This document shows positions 1-6,365 of a stretch of 10,113 nucleotides of DNA, piece by piece. The DNA lies in the NCBI GenBank assembly GCA_003170935.1, contig PMYA01000086.1:507-10619 (forward strand), given 5' to 3'. How positions within the stretch are numbered: position 1 is the stretch's first letter; every line of letters begins with the position of its first letter. The notes beneath the pieces were generated by a model. The model was not told where the DNA came from. It searched no databases and saw only the letters and a program-made list of their open reading frames with translations. The stretch is from Methanobacteriota archaeon. GTDB taxonomy: Archaea; Halobacteriota; Bog-38; Methanoflorentales; Methanoflorentaceae. The position numbers and the translations under genes are program-made.

Positions 1-105
1 TCTTCGGTGAAGATATACGCACGTTTGACGCGTTAGCGATGTGACACCCCCCAAGAAGCACACCACACAACGAACTCGAGAACATCGCAAGATGGGGGTG
101 TTGGC

Positions 106-336
106 TTAAAACCACCTTACGCGCCGTCGGTTGGTGTTACGCTCACCGAACCATAAGATGTAAGCGGGCGCCATGATCAGGTCATCTTTGGATGTGCCCT
201 CGGCGCCAAAGGTAAGGTATCCGACATCAGTTATCTTAAGCTCGAATCTTCTTGCTTAATCGCGACGTCGCCGCTTTTTAGTCCTTTCGGAGCCAGCAAC
301 GAAGTACCAAACGCGGGCGGCTCTCTCAATGCATCC
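106..336 (-). pseudogene. Possible degenerate coding remnant, unknown family
   Basis: On the minus strand one frame stays protein-like from about 336 down to a TAA at 106-108, broken once by TAA at 256-258. Before that stop it reads RAARVWYFVAGSERTKKRRR; after it comes FELKITDVGYLTFGAEG and then APAYILWFGERN. There is no start codon or ribosome site upstream; another frame just upstream (about 340-400, with TLEWLKSYPAAAPW) may be its displaced beginning. I do not recognise the family. The evidence is amino-acid composition and continuity only, so this could be chance. The rest of 1-427 shows no other gene I can support. Confidence 0.28.
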
Positions 337-409
337 AGGGGGCTGCCGCAGGATAAGATTTAAGCCACTCCAGCGTCTCCTTATTTGTTCAGTCTTTTGT
401 CAACTAAAC

Positions 410-417
410 AAGGAGGT
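410..417 (+). promoter_or_regulatory. Ribosome binding site AAGGAGGT deciding a TTG start
   Basis: AAGGAGGT is a near-perfect match to the archaeal anti-Shine-Dalgarno. It lies 10 bases before TTG at 428. The longer open frame beginning at 329 would place this site inside the coding sequence and has no ribosome site of its own, so the TTG start is preferred. Confidence 0.7.
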
Positions 418-427
418 AAAAAAGGCG

Positions 428-589
428 TTGGTTTCGCTAGCCGGAATAGTTTTCCTAATTGCTGGTGTGATTATTACAGCGATAGCATTATCCGCAGTAT
501 TATCAACTCACTGGGCATGGGGGGTACCTTTTGTATTTATTGGCGTAATGTGCCTAATCATTGGATTAGTCATCCCCTTACTACAATAG
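428..589 (+). CDS. Small two-helix membrane protein, 53 aa
   Basis: The protein has 53 residues. It begins MVSLAGIVFLIAGVIITAIA and is almost wholly hydrophobic. Two membrane spans are predicted, about residues 4-25 and 33-51, joined by a short turn with THWAWG. No catalytic motif is visible and I do not recognise the family. The start is a TTG chosen for the strong ribosome site at 410-417. The gene ends with tandem TAG TAG (587-592), which implies that TAG is a real terminator here. A TATA-like GATTTAAG lies near 357-364. The downstream neighbour (634-930) converges on it from the minus strand. Function unknown; small hydrophobic proteins of this sort are often envelope or stress proteins, but that is only a guess. 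Confidence 0.6.
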   Translation: MVSLAGIVFLIAGVIITAIALSAVLSTHWAWGVPFVFIGVMCLIIGLVIPLLQ

Positions 590-633
590 TAGAAAGAAAG
601 TGAAACTACCAAGCAAGGGAGAGGACACATAAT

Positions 634-930
634 CTAACTGATTTCTGCCATGTCAAAGACCTCCGGTGGGATCTTCTTCTGCTTCTTGAGATGCTCAGCA
701 ACCAGCTCGGTTATGTAATCGCTTATAGAGACGCTCCTCCTCATTTTTTTGATTTTCTCAAACATGATCTCGGTCAACGTGACCGTCACCACTTTTGTAG
801 GGGGGGCTTGTGACTTCTGTTCGATCGACGCCGTTTTACGCTTCAATGCCTCGCCACAGGCCACGCAGTACGCAGCGCCAGGGGAGGCGTGAGTGCCACA
901 CAGATCACATTTTTCTTATTCCACATCCAC
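634..930 (-). pseudogene. Zinc-ribbon plus ribbon-helix-helix protein with in-frame TAA at codon 5
   Basis: Reading from GTG at 930, which has an ideal ribosome site at 937-945, the frame is M-D-V-E-stop-E-K and then CDLCG...YCVACG. The four cysteines C8, C11, C22 and C25 form a zinc ribbon. A linker leads to KVVTVTLTEIMFEKIKKMRR and SVSISDYITELVAEHL (about residues 46-81), the strand-helix-helix pattern of ribbon-helix-helix DNA-binding proteins. The gene ends with TAG at 634-636. If expressed, it would probably be a small transcriptional regulator. The TAA at 916-918 blocks translation from GTG 930. A shorter start at GTG 864 keeps the helical part but loses half the zinc ribbon and has no ribosome site. 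One base change (for example AAA to TAA) explains the break, so it is either a recent pseudogene or a sequence error. Confidence 0.6.
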
Positions 931-936
931 GTTTTT

Positions 937-945
937 CACCTCCTT
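937..945 (-). promoter_or_regulatory. Ribosome binding site AAGGAGGTG before the zinc-ribbon gene
   Basis: AAGGAGGTG on the minus strand lies 6 bases before GTG at 930. This places the intended start upstream of the TAA at 916-918 and shows that the complete zinc ribbon was once translated. A TATA-like CTTAAAAAGG overlaps this region. Confidence 0.6.
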
Positions 946-1086
946 TTTAAGTCTATTTTGGATACTGTTATGCACCACAAATCCTAAAACGGCACGCTTG
1001 CATACAATTATGGCTAAACATTTGCTTGGGTCGAGGTAATCAAAAAGACCAAGATTAATAGCGCTGACAGTCACAAGGGAGGTTAA

Positions 1087-1182
1087 ATGGACGCGATCAG
1101 GACCGCGATTGTAGCGTTTTTCCTAATCATCCTGCTAGTCTTAGCGATCCTCTTTGGCTTCATTCCACTTAGCATGCCATAA
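1087..1182 (+). CDS. Single-helix membrane microprotein, 31 aa
   Basis: ATG at 1087 follows GGGAGGT (1077-1083) by three bases, a strong ribosome site. The product has 31 residues: a short polar start (MDAIRTA), one hydrophobic helix of about 20 residues (VAFFLIILLVLAILFGFIPL) and a tail SMP, ending at TAA. It resembles the single-helix micropeptides known in many prokaryotes, but I recognise no family. It stands alone, in the same direction as the following SnoaL-like gene. Support comes from the ribosome site and the clean hydrophobic frame. It is too short for a homology-based call. Confidence 0.55.
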   Translation: MDAIRTAIVAFFLIILLVLAILFGFIPLSMP

Positions 1183-1235
1183 AAGCCTAAACTAACAAAG
1201 CGGATCGTGGCGACGCATCTGGGCGTTAAGTGTTG

Positions 1236-1242
1236 TTAAATA
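1236..1242 (+). promoter_or_regulatory. TATA-like box before the SnoaL-like gene
   Basis: TTAAATA lies 40 bases before ATG 1282. With the usual archaeal spacing of about 25 bases, transcription would start near 1262-1267. That is downstream of the earlier ATG at 1249 and supports ATG 1282 as the start. Confidence 0.45.
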
Positions 1243-1281
1243 GCGGGAATGGCTAAAAAAATCCGCTTTTTGGTGAAAAAA

Positions 1282-1725
1282 ATGGATAGTTCAAAGCGTT
1301 CTGAGGCTCCTGAAAAAAGTGTGAATAAGATCCACAAGGACATTGCAGTCGAATTCCTCAACTTGATTGGTTTAGGAAGGCCAAAAGAGGGACTGCGTTT
1401 CTTCACCCCTGACTGTAAGACCCACAATCCATACGTCATTGGTGGCATAGACGCATTGGTCGATGCTATGATTGCCGTGCAGAAAAAAGGAGCGGAAGGA
1501 ATCAGAAAAGGGTCCCCGGCTGACTTTAAGCTTATCGTCAGGAATGTGCTTGCTGATGGAGACCTCGTTGCAGTGCATACGCAACTCTCAAGCTCCAATC
1601 CCAACAACGGAGGGCTGAGGCAAGTCCATCTTTTCCGTTTCAGTGATGACAAGATTGTCGAGTATTGGGATATTACACAACAAGTGCTGGAGAACGCATC
1701 TAATCCAGCTGGCGCTTTCTCTTAA
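1282..1725 (+). CDS. SnoaL-like (NTF2-fold) protein, 147 aa
   Basis: This is a predicted member of the SnoaL-like aldol-condensation-type NTF2-fold family. It has an N-terminal helix (IAVEFLNLIGLGRPKEGLRF), then CKTHNPYVIGGIDALVDAM, DGDLVAVHTQL (about residues 92-102), HLFRFSDDKIVEYWDITQQV and the typical ending NPAGAFS. These small cone-shaped proteins bind or isomerise small hydrophobic molecules; the substrate cannot be told from sequence. The frame is also open from ATG 1249 (158 residues). I prefer ATG 1282 because GGTGA (1272-1276) lies at ribosome-site spacing and the TATA-like box sits at 1236-1242. It appears intact and monocistronic, and converges with the SRPBCC gene downstream. 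Confidence 0.8.
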   Translation: MDSSKRSEAPEKSVNKIHKDIAVEFLNLIGLGRPKEGLRFFTPDCKTHNPYVIGGIDALVDAMIAVQKKGAEGIRKGSPADFKLIVRNVLADGDLVAVHTQLSSSNPNNGGLRQVHLFRFSDDKIVEYWDITQQVLENASNPAGAFS

Positions 1726-1780
1726 CGGACAATTGTGCTTCTCTCTGGTGAACGATGGTTTTACCTTTTTAAAGAAGCGA

Positions 1781-2182
1781 TTAGCCAAAATAAGCCACTA
1801 AGTTGTCCCAATAGTATTCGACCCACCCAGTTTCGAGCTCTGCATAAAGATCTTCAGGGATATCGCTCTGGGTGAAATCTAATCTGGTCTCTTGGCCTTG
1901 GGCCCGCAGCTCGAACGTTACCATAGAATAGTGACCTTCGGGCCACTCAGCGGCCCGCCATTTTTGCACGATTTTCTTGTCCGGGATTAGTTCGAGGGTT
2001 GTTCCAGAGGCCCAGCCATCGAAGGCACTAAACTCCGCTCCGACTTCTCCACGTATAACCGCCGGCGAATGCGTAAACTCAGCGTGCTTCTTGGAATCCA
2101 ACAGGGCCTCATAGACCTCGTGAGGAGTTGCTTTAAGCAAAACCGATTGACGAAGGGTTTTAGTTTTCATTTGCATCGCCAT
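1781..2182 (-). CDS. AHSA1/SRPBCC-domain protein, 133 aa
   Basis: The whole protein is one SRPBCC (Bet v 1-like) domain of the AHSA1 type. The pattern is clear: LRQSVLLKATPHEVYEALLD at the N-terminus, GAEFSAFDGWASGTTLELIP (about residues 48-67), KKIVQKWRAAEWPEGHYSMV (69-88), the strands TRLDFTQSDIP and the C-terminal helix ETGWVEYYWDNLVAYFG. Such domains bind hydrophobic ligands or act as Hsp90-activator-like folds; the ligand is unknown. Length is near normal, so the gene looks intact. Starts at 2182, 2176 or 2170 (MAMQMKTKT) are all possible and no clear ribosome site separates them. A TATA-like box at 2217-2225 implies a short leader. Its end faces the end of the SnoaL-like gene. Confidence 0.85.
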   Translation of the reverse strand: MAMQMKTKTLRQSVLLKATPHEVYEALLDSKKHAEFTHSPAVIRGEVGAEFSAFDGWASGTTLELIPDKKIVQKWRAAEWPEGHYSMVTFELRAQGQETRLDFTQSDIPEDLYAELETGWVEYYWDNLVAYFG

Positions 2183-2216
2183 TTCACGAAAGCATGCTCT
2201 CTTTGCTGCAGCACGC

Positions 2217-2225
2217 CTATATTTT
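2217..2225 (-). promoter_or_regulatory. TATA-like box before the SRPBCC gene
   Basis: AAAATATAG on the minus strand lies about 35-43 bases before ATG 2182, compatible with a very short leader and with the lack of a ribosome site. Confidence 0.35.
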
Positions 2226-2248
2226 CCTATCGAACGTGTTGCGTGACT

Positions 2249-2467
2249 TTAGTCTTCTCCTTTGGAGTTCAATAGATGAAAGATTTGTGTGCGGATCAAG
2301 CGATAAATCGATACTTTCATGGAGCTCTCGTATAATGAAACCTTATTTGCGTGTATGTTGCTCCGCAACCAACCATCATTATAGCGGCAGTATACCATAC
2401 CGTATGCTCGTTTGGTGGCTTGTTTTTCCACGTAATAGGCGATGAGTAAATCGAGCAGCCTAGGCAC
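2249..2467 (-). CDS. Small basic protein, unknown family (copy B), 72 aa
   Basis: A GTG start at 2467 follows GGAAGGT by a normal distance. The first third reads MPRLLDLLIAYYVEKQATKR then AYG and RYNDG; the rest is less ordered. The N-terminal 32 residues match the small protein at 6888-7061 at about 18 positions (LxDLL, YY, K, TKRAYG, RYNxG), so the two are clearly related. I recognise no named family. The shared part looks like one or two helices with a basic patch. The gene follows the interrupted hydrolase by 33 bases in the same direction and could share its transcript. The C-terminal half does not match copy A, so one or both copies may be truncated or frameshifted. Confidence 0.5.
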   Translation of the reverse strand: MPRLLDLLIAYYVEKQATKRAYGMVYCRYNDGWLRSNIHANKVSLYESSMKVSIYRLIRTQIFHLLNSKGED

Positions 2468-2500
2468 CTTACAACCTTCCAGTATCAGTCGAATTATTAC

Positions 2501-3322
2501 TCAGCTTTTAATGAACGCCAGTAAGTCTGTGTTCAACTGATCTTGGCAGATAGTAGGCAGGCCGTGTGGTGCCCCTGCGTAGACCTTTAATGTCGCCCGC
2601 GGCGCGATTTCGACAGTACGAAGCGCTGAGAGTTGTATTGGGACTATCTGGTCATCGTCGCCGTGCACGACTAACGTCGGGACTACCATCTTTTTCAAAT
2701 CCTCGGTAAAGTCAATCTCGGAAAATTGCTTGATGCACTCATACACGCCAGCGATGCCCGCCAACATTCCTTGTCGCCAGAAGGATTCGCACACACCTTC
2801 AGATATTTTGGCACCAGGTCGGTTATAACCGTAGAAGGCCAGCGTAAAGTCCTGGAAAAACTGTGCGCGGTTATCAAACACGTGTCTGCGCATGTCGTCA
2901 AACACAGCGAGCGGTAAGCCATCGGCATTATCTGTAGTTTTGAGCATCAATGGCGTAACCGCCCCGATAAGCACTGCCTTAGCAACGCGTGATGCGCCAT
3001 GCCGCCCGATATAGCGAGCGACTTCACCACCTCCTGTTGAGTGGCCAACCATCATGATCTCGTGCAGGTCTAGGGCATTGATAAGATCGGCAAGATCGTC
3101 CGCATATTGATCCATCGTGTTGCCGTTCCACGTTTGTTCCGAACGACCGTGACTGCGGCGGTCGTGGGCAATCACGCGATAGCCGTTTTGCGCTAGAAAC
3201 AGCATCTGGGCATCCCAAGCATCTGCACTGAGGGGCCAACCGTGGCTAAATACAATAGGCTGTCCGTTGCCCTAATCCTTGTAGTAGATCTGCGTACCGT
3301 CTTCGGTTTTAATTGTGCTCAT
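2501..3322 (-). pseudogene. Alpha/beta hydrolase (non-heme haloperoxidase/arylesterase type) with in-frame TAG at codon 17
   Basis: ATG at 3322, with AAGGA at correct spacing upstream, starts MSTIKTEDGTQIYYKD, then TAG (3272-3274), then [20 protein letters not shown] and onward without a break to TGA at 2501. The whole frame is 273 codons, the usual length of the non-heme chloroperoxidase/arylesterase family. The catalytic triad is present: Ser95 in GHSTGGG, Asp224 in HGDDDQIVP and His253 in GAPHGL, and the oxyanion-loop HGW is at 27-29. Family members have Trp where the TAG stands (YYKDWG), so one TGG-to-TAG change explains it. Translation from the internal Met40 gives 234 residues without the first strands and HGW, so it is unlikely to be active. 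It could be a recent pseudogene, a sequence error, or amber read-through (pyrrolysine or a suppressor); the window holds no independent evidence for the last. Confidence 0.8.
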
Positions 3323-3362
3323 TTTTTTTCCTTACAGCATAGTATGCAGCTGCAACAAAGAC

Positions 3363-3611
3363 TTAGCGGCGGCGGTCTCGATAGTAGCGTTCTTCTTCAG
3401 GTGCGTACTCGTCATAATAGGAATCCTGCCATCCTATCAGCAGCGCTGCGATAATGACAGTAAGGAAAATGGTGACGACGGGGGAAAGGATCCACATCCA
3501 CGCCGGGTATATCGCCATATCTACACCTGCGACAACTGAACCTGCAACAACAACTACGAACCCGATTATAACCAACGCGAGGAGTCCGATAACTACCAGT
3601 CGAAATTGCAT
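3363..3611 (-). CDS. Small two-helix membrane protein with charged tail, 82 aa
   Basis: Two hydrophobic segments are visible, about residues 4-28 (LVVIGLLALVIIGFVVVVAG) and 40-61 (ILSPVVTIFLTVIIAALLIG), joined by a loop AGVDMAIYPAWMW. A polar tail of about 20 residues is rich in Asp, Glu, Tyr and Arg and ends YYRDRRR. I do not recognise the family; the layout resembles small archaeal SHOCT-less membrane proteins. ATG 3611 is chosen, though GTG 3632 in the same frame adds MCCLHKR; neither has a clear ribosome site. It lies 40 bases upstream of the hydrolase in the same direction, so the two may be cotranscribed. Confidence 0.6.
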   Translation of the reverse strand: MQFRLVVIGLLALVIIGFVVVVAGSVVAGVDMAIYPAWMWILSPVVTIFLTVIIAALLIGWQDSYYDEYAPEEERYYRDRRR

Positions 3612-3640
3612 ACGCTTATGCAAGCAGCACACATGTTAGC

Positions 3641-3787
3641 TTAACCGTTCCTCTTCTTTTTCGCGTTCTACCCTACGAGGCGGCCCTGCAATCGAACTTT
3701 GAAGCGCCATCGGCGGTTGCAAATTTCTTTAAGCAGATCGTTGCACACGAAACGCCGATACCTTACCGCGGAGCTTCAGTCGGTTAA
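3641..3787 (+). other. Open protein-like stretch without a start, possible remnant
   Basis: One plus-strand frame is open to TAA at 3785 and reads LPYEAALQSNFEAPSAVANF then FKQIVAHETPIPYRGASVG, which looks like a folded protein segment. The same frame continues beyond the stop with further short stretches broken by TGA and TAA. No start codon or ribosome site exists and no family is recognised. The interval 3612-3954 otherwise shows only the ribosome site of the next gene. Confidence 0.2.
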
Positions 3788-3954
3788 TACACCGAACGGA
3801 AGGTTCTTTGACAGCTACATATCGAACACTTCACCGCACCACAAACTTATACCGTGCTTTCCGCGGCATAAAAGCATCTCGCACACGGTTCCCGGCCAAT
3901 GTGTGTAAGTACCGACGCTACTAAGACTTGCAAAAAACCTTGCGGAGGATAATA

Positions 3955-4266
3955 ATGCCACAAGGAAGAGTAATGTATTTTGAGCTGCCTGCCGACGATC
4001 CAAAGCGGGCGATAGCGTTTTACGAGAAGGTGTTTGGCTGGACCATCACAAAGTGGGAAGCGCCCATGGATTATTGGCTTGTCACCACGGGGCCTGACGA
4101 CGAACCCGGAATCAACGGCGCGATAATGCCGCGCAGGATGCCTGAGCAGGTGACGGCGAACACGATCAGCGTGGCGTCTGTCGACGACTTTACGAAAAAG
4201 ATCGTCGACGCCGGCGGAAACGTCATTATTTTGTGGGGGCCCGCAAACCACTCCTTAAGTGCGTAG
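3955..4266 (+). pseudogene. VOC/glyoxalase-like protein, 3' truncated
   Basis: ATG 3955 follows GGAGG (3944-3948). The protein starts MPQGRVMYFELPADDPKRAI and goes on with FYEKVFGWTITKWE, DYWLVTTGPDDEPGINGAIM and SVDDFTKKIVDAGGNV. This is the N-terminal three quarters of a VOC-superfamily protein (glyoxalase/bleomycin-resistance fold). Family members of this type are about 120-125 residues and end with strands carrying a GVGYFAYCxDxEGN-like motif. Here the homology stops near residue 90 and an unrelated tail IILWGPANHSLSA follows to TAG. That tail is antisense to the opposing gene, which is cut at the same point (about 4235). The last beta-alpha-beta elements and part of the metal or ligand site are missing, so the product is probably not functional. 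The role of the intact form is unknown. Confidence 0.75.
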
Positions 4267-4646
4267 AAGTTCTCGTTCTGTATCATCCTGCCACTTTTCA
4301 GTGTCAAGCGCTCTTCGAGGTTGAGCCTGTAGTCAACTATCCACGTGCGTCGTTGATCGTCCGTTAGTCGCTCGGTGATGTGCGCTTTTCCAGGGAAAAA
4401 GACACGATGCGCGAACTTCGCTATGGGCACTCCCAACCCAACGCCCTCTCCGGACAAATCAGTAGATCCGCACACCAGCACTGGTCCTTTCTGTATCTTG
4501 CTCGTTGGATAAGGGCCGTCGCTAACAGGCGCGCCAATCGAAAGTGATAAGCGCTGCGATAGCTGCGTGCGCGTCAAAGAAGGGACGCTTTCGTCAAGCA
4601 TCGGGTCCTCATTAAGCTCTAGCTCAGAATTGGGGTCGAACTGCAT
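4071..4646 (-). pseudogene. Unknown protein, 3' truncated at the VOC junction
   Basis: The frame opens at ATG 4646 (MQFDPNSELELNEDPMLDES) and runs to TAA at 4071. Only about the first 138 codons, down to near 4235, look native; the rest is exactly antisense to the VOC gene. The native part has an acidic start, a glycine-rich stretch KGPVLVCGSTDLSGEGVGLG, then VPIAKFAHRVFFPGKA and a helical end ENFYALKEWFAGPHK. I do not recognise the family; the composition suggests a soluble beta-rich protein. It begins 15 bases after the stop of the membrane-protein gene (4662-5075), so the two probably form an operon. No ribosome site is obvious, suggesting translational coupling. The lost C-terminus makes it a likely pseudogene. 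Confidence 0.55.
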
Positions 4647-4661
4647 TCGAGATCGTACGCG

Positions 4662-5075
4662 TTAGGCGTAGTAGATGGTGAGAAAAATATTAATGCCTAG
4701 GGCGAGGGCGACAAGCCATATACCAAGAGCAAGGCGCATCACGCTTTTGCGTTTGACAAGGGGGCGGACCACGCGCCCGACTTCGAGGTTGATATATACA
4801 AAGATTCCGATCAGCACAAGCCCCAAAATGTGATGCGTGAGGAGCTCGGGGTACAGGAAGGGAATCGGCGGAACGTTTTCGACGTATCCGAGCAGCGAGG
4901 GCAGCATTATCGCTAGTATCGAAATGATTTGGGCGATGATGGCACCTCGTACAATGGTGCAATGTCGAATGACTCTCCCCCTGCGCGCAAGGTAAACCGC
5001 ACCAAAGACGAAGCCGATAAGAGCGAGCTGAACGAGGAGATCTACTATAGCTAGCGTCCGTATATCAATCGCCAT
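4662..5075 (-). CDS. Four-helix integral membrane protein, 137 aa (possibly DUF420-like)
   Basis: Four membrane spans are visible, at about residues 8-30, 43-63, 79-98 and 113-135, linked by short basic loops (ARRGRVIRH, KRKSVMR). Histidines H38, H81 and H82 lie at helix ends, an arrangement like DUF420-type membrane proteins, but the match is weak and I give it only as a possibility. The start ATG 5075 has a G-rich ribosome site (GAGGGGGGG) five bases upstream. It is followed by the truncated gene at 4646 and preceded by the exchanger gene with a 98-base gap, all on the same strand. The frame is intact. Function unknown. Confidence 0.65.
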   Translation of the reverse strand: MAIDIRTLAIVDLLVQLALIGFVFGAVYLARRGRVIRHCTIVRGAIIAQIISILAIMLPSLLGYVENVPPIPFLYPELLTHHILGLVLIGIFVYINLEVGRVVRPLVKRKSVMRLALGIWLVALALGINIFLTIYYA

Positions 5076-5173
5076 ATAACCCCCCCTCTATTCTTATCTC
5101 TCCCTATGAAAGCGTTGCGTTTCCCTCGCAGAGCTAGTACAAAGCATGGAAAGAACCCAGCGAGACGCGCAGT

Positions 5174-6190
5174 TTAGAGGAGTATCCATACGAATGCGAC
5201 AAAAATGAAGTAGAAGATGCCATTGAAGACAAGCGATCCGGCGCTAAGCCGTTCCCGCGTCGCTTGAATGTAGAGTGTTAGGCTCGCGATGAACGTCAGC
5301 AGCACACTCACAAGTTCAAGGTTCCCTAACACCCACGGCGTAAAGGCAATGCCGAAGGCAACCGGGATACACGTCTGAAAGACCATCGCGCCAGTAATAT
5401 TCCCGAGTGCGAGCGTATCCTTTCCCTGTCGGACCCAGAGGACACTGTTAACTTTTTCAGGAAGCTCCGTAGCAAACGGCGCGATTATAAGCGCAAGCAC
5501 GGTCGCATTGATACCCAAACTCGCTGAGAGGTCAATGATTTCCCCGACGAAGATTTCGGCGCCGATAAGTATCAACACGAGCGCGAAGATGGTTTGGAGC
5601 GTCGTTCCCCGTAATGAGGGGTCAGTCGCTGTCCCGTGACGTCTCGCGCGCGCAACGAGTGAGCTAAGTTTGAGCGGTCCGATATCCGCTTCACGGTACG
5701 GGTCTTCAAACCTGACGACGATCACGAGGTATACGACGTAAACGACGATGAACAAAGGAGCGGCCGCTGACCGCACGCTGGCATTCGGGACGAGGGTCAG
5801 CGCCATCGCCATGAGAAAGACTAGAAGGAAGAAGCTGAGGTCAAGCCTCTTCGCAGACCCTCTGAGGATAAGTGAGGTGCCCTGCTCCCGCCGCTTACGA
5901 AAGAGGAGGATTGCTACGCCGGTCACAAACATCGCTAAGGTGCTTAGCATAAAAGGAGCGCCGAGAATTGCGCCCAATCCTGCGGCGTGCCCGCCCCCGC
6001 CGCCTATGAAAAAAATGGCGATGATGGGTATAATCGTCTCCGGAAGGGCCGTGCCGATTGCAGCCAGTATGCTTCCCACTACACTCTCCGAGAGCTTAAA
6101 TTTGTGACCGATCCACTCTATGCCGTTTATGAAGAGGTCACAGCCGATGAAGACGAGGAGAATGCTGACTAGGAAGAGCGCAATATTCAT
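5174..6190 (-). CDS. CaCA-superfamily sodium/calcium exchanger-like protein, 338 aa
   Basis: This is an integral membrane antiporter of the calcium/cation (CaCA) superfamily, expected to exchange Ca2+ or another cation for Na+ or H+. About ten membrane spans form two inverted halves. The first alpha repeat has GTALPETIIP (residues 46-55, Glu51) and GAILGAPFML (73-82); the second has PFATELPEKVNS (238-249, Glu242 and Glu245) and GNITGAMVFQ (263-272). These carry the acidic ion-binding residues. A hydrophilic loop at about 160-197 separates the halves. Length fits the bacterial and archaeal YrbG-like group (about 310-350). ATG 6190 has AGGAGGGG upstream (6196-6203) and a TATA-like box at 6219-6228. 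It is divergently oriented from the cupredoxin gene. The frame looks intact and functional. Confidence 0.9.
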   Translation of the reverse strand: MNIALFLVSILLVFIGCDLFINGIEWIGHKFKLSESVVGSILAAIGTALPETIIPIIAIFFIGGGGGHAAGLGAILGAPFMLSTLAMFVTGVAILLFRKRREQGTSLILRGSAKRLDLSFFLLVFLMAMALTLVPNASVRSAAAPLFIVVYVVYLVIVVRFEDPYREADIGPLKLSSLVARARRHGTATDPSLRGTTLQTIFALVLILIGAEIFVGEIIDLSASLGINATVLALIIAPFATELPEKVNSVLWVRQGKDTLALGNITGAMVFQTCIPVAFGIAFTPWVLGNLELVSVLLTFIASLTLYIQATRERLSAGSLVFNGIFYFIFVAFVWILL

Positions 6191-6218
6191 GTTTGCCCCT
6201 CCTACGATGCAAACACCA

Positions 6219-6228
6219 CTTAAATAGC
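6219..6228 (-). promoter_or_regulatory. TATA-like box for the exchanger gene
   Basis: GCTATTTAAG on the minus strand lies about 30 bases before ATG 6190 and points to a short leader. It is one side of the divergent promoter region 6191-6365. Confidence 0.5.
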
Positions 6229-6291
6229 TTTCTCGCCTCTGAACTGAAATTAAGAGCGGTAGTGTAGACTAACGATGATTCCGCGGGCAAA

Positions 6292-6300
6292 CTTAAATAA
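6292..6300 (+). promoter_or_regulatory. TATA-like box for the cupredoxin gene
   Basis: CTTAAATAA lies about 66-74 bases before ATG 6366 and faces away from the exchanger promoter. Transcription would start near 6320, giving a leader of about 45 bases that contains the ribosome site GGAG at 6354-6357. Confidence 0.5.
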
Positions 6301-6365
6301 AACGAGCAATAAATGACAGAGCACTCGAAAGTTTGTACAAAGAAATCTCTGTTGGAGAAGGAAAA

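Noticed and set aside
1..44. Possible 3' end of a plus-strand gene (FGEDIRTFDALAM and stop at 44)
   Set aside because: Only 14 codons are visible and a second frame ends at 36 equally well; nothing decides between them.
329..427. Longer N-terminus for the 53-residue membrane protein
   Set aside because: The extension is cysteine- and arginine-rich, lacks a ribosome site and covers the strong AAGGAGGT site used by TTG 428.
587..592. TAG as a general sense codon (pyrrolysine code) across this window
   Set aside because: TAG ends the cupredoxin exactly after its last strand, ends the zinc-ribbon gene, and is doubled after the small membrane protein, so it mostly acts as a stop here.
918..1075. 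Open minus-strand frame of about 52 codons upstream of the zinc-ribbon gene
   Set aside because: It has no start or ribosome site, and it runs through the promoter and ribosome site of the zinc-ribbon gene.
3699..3908. Plus-strand frame of 69 codons
   Set aside because: Its composition is Ser/Arg/His-rich with no domain pattern and no ribosome site; an overlapping frame looks more protein-like.
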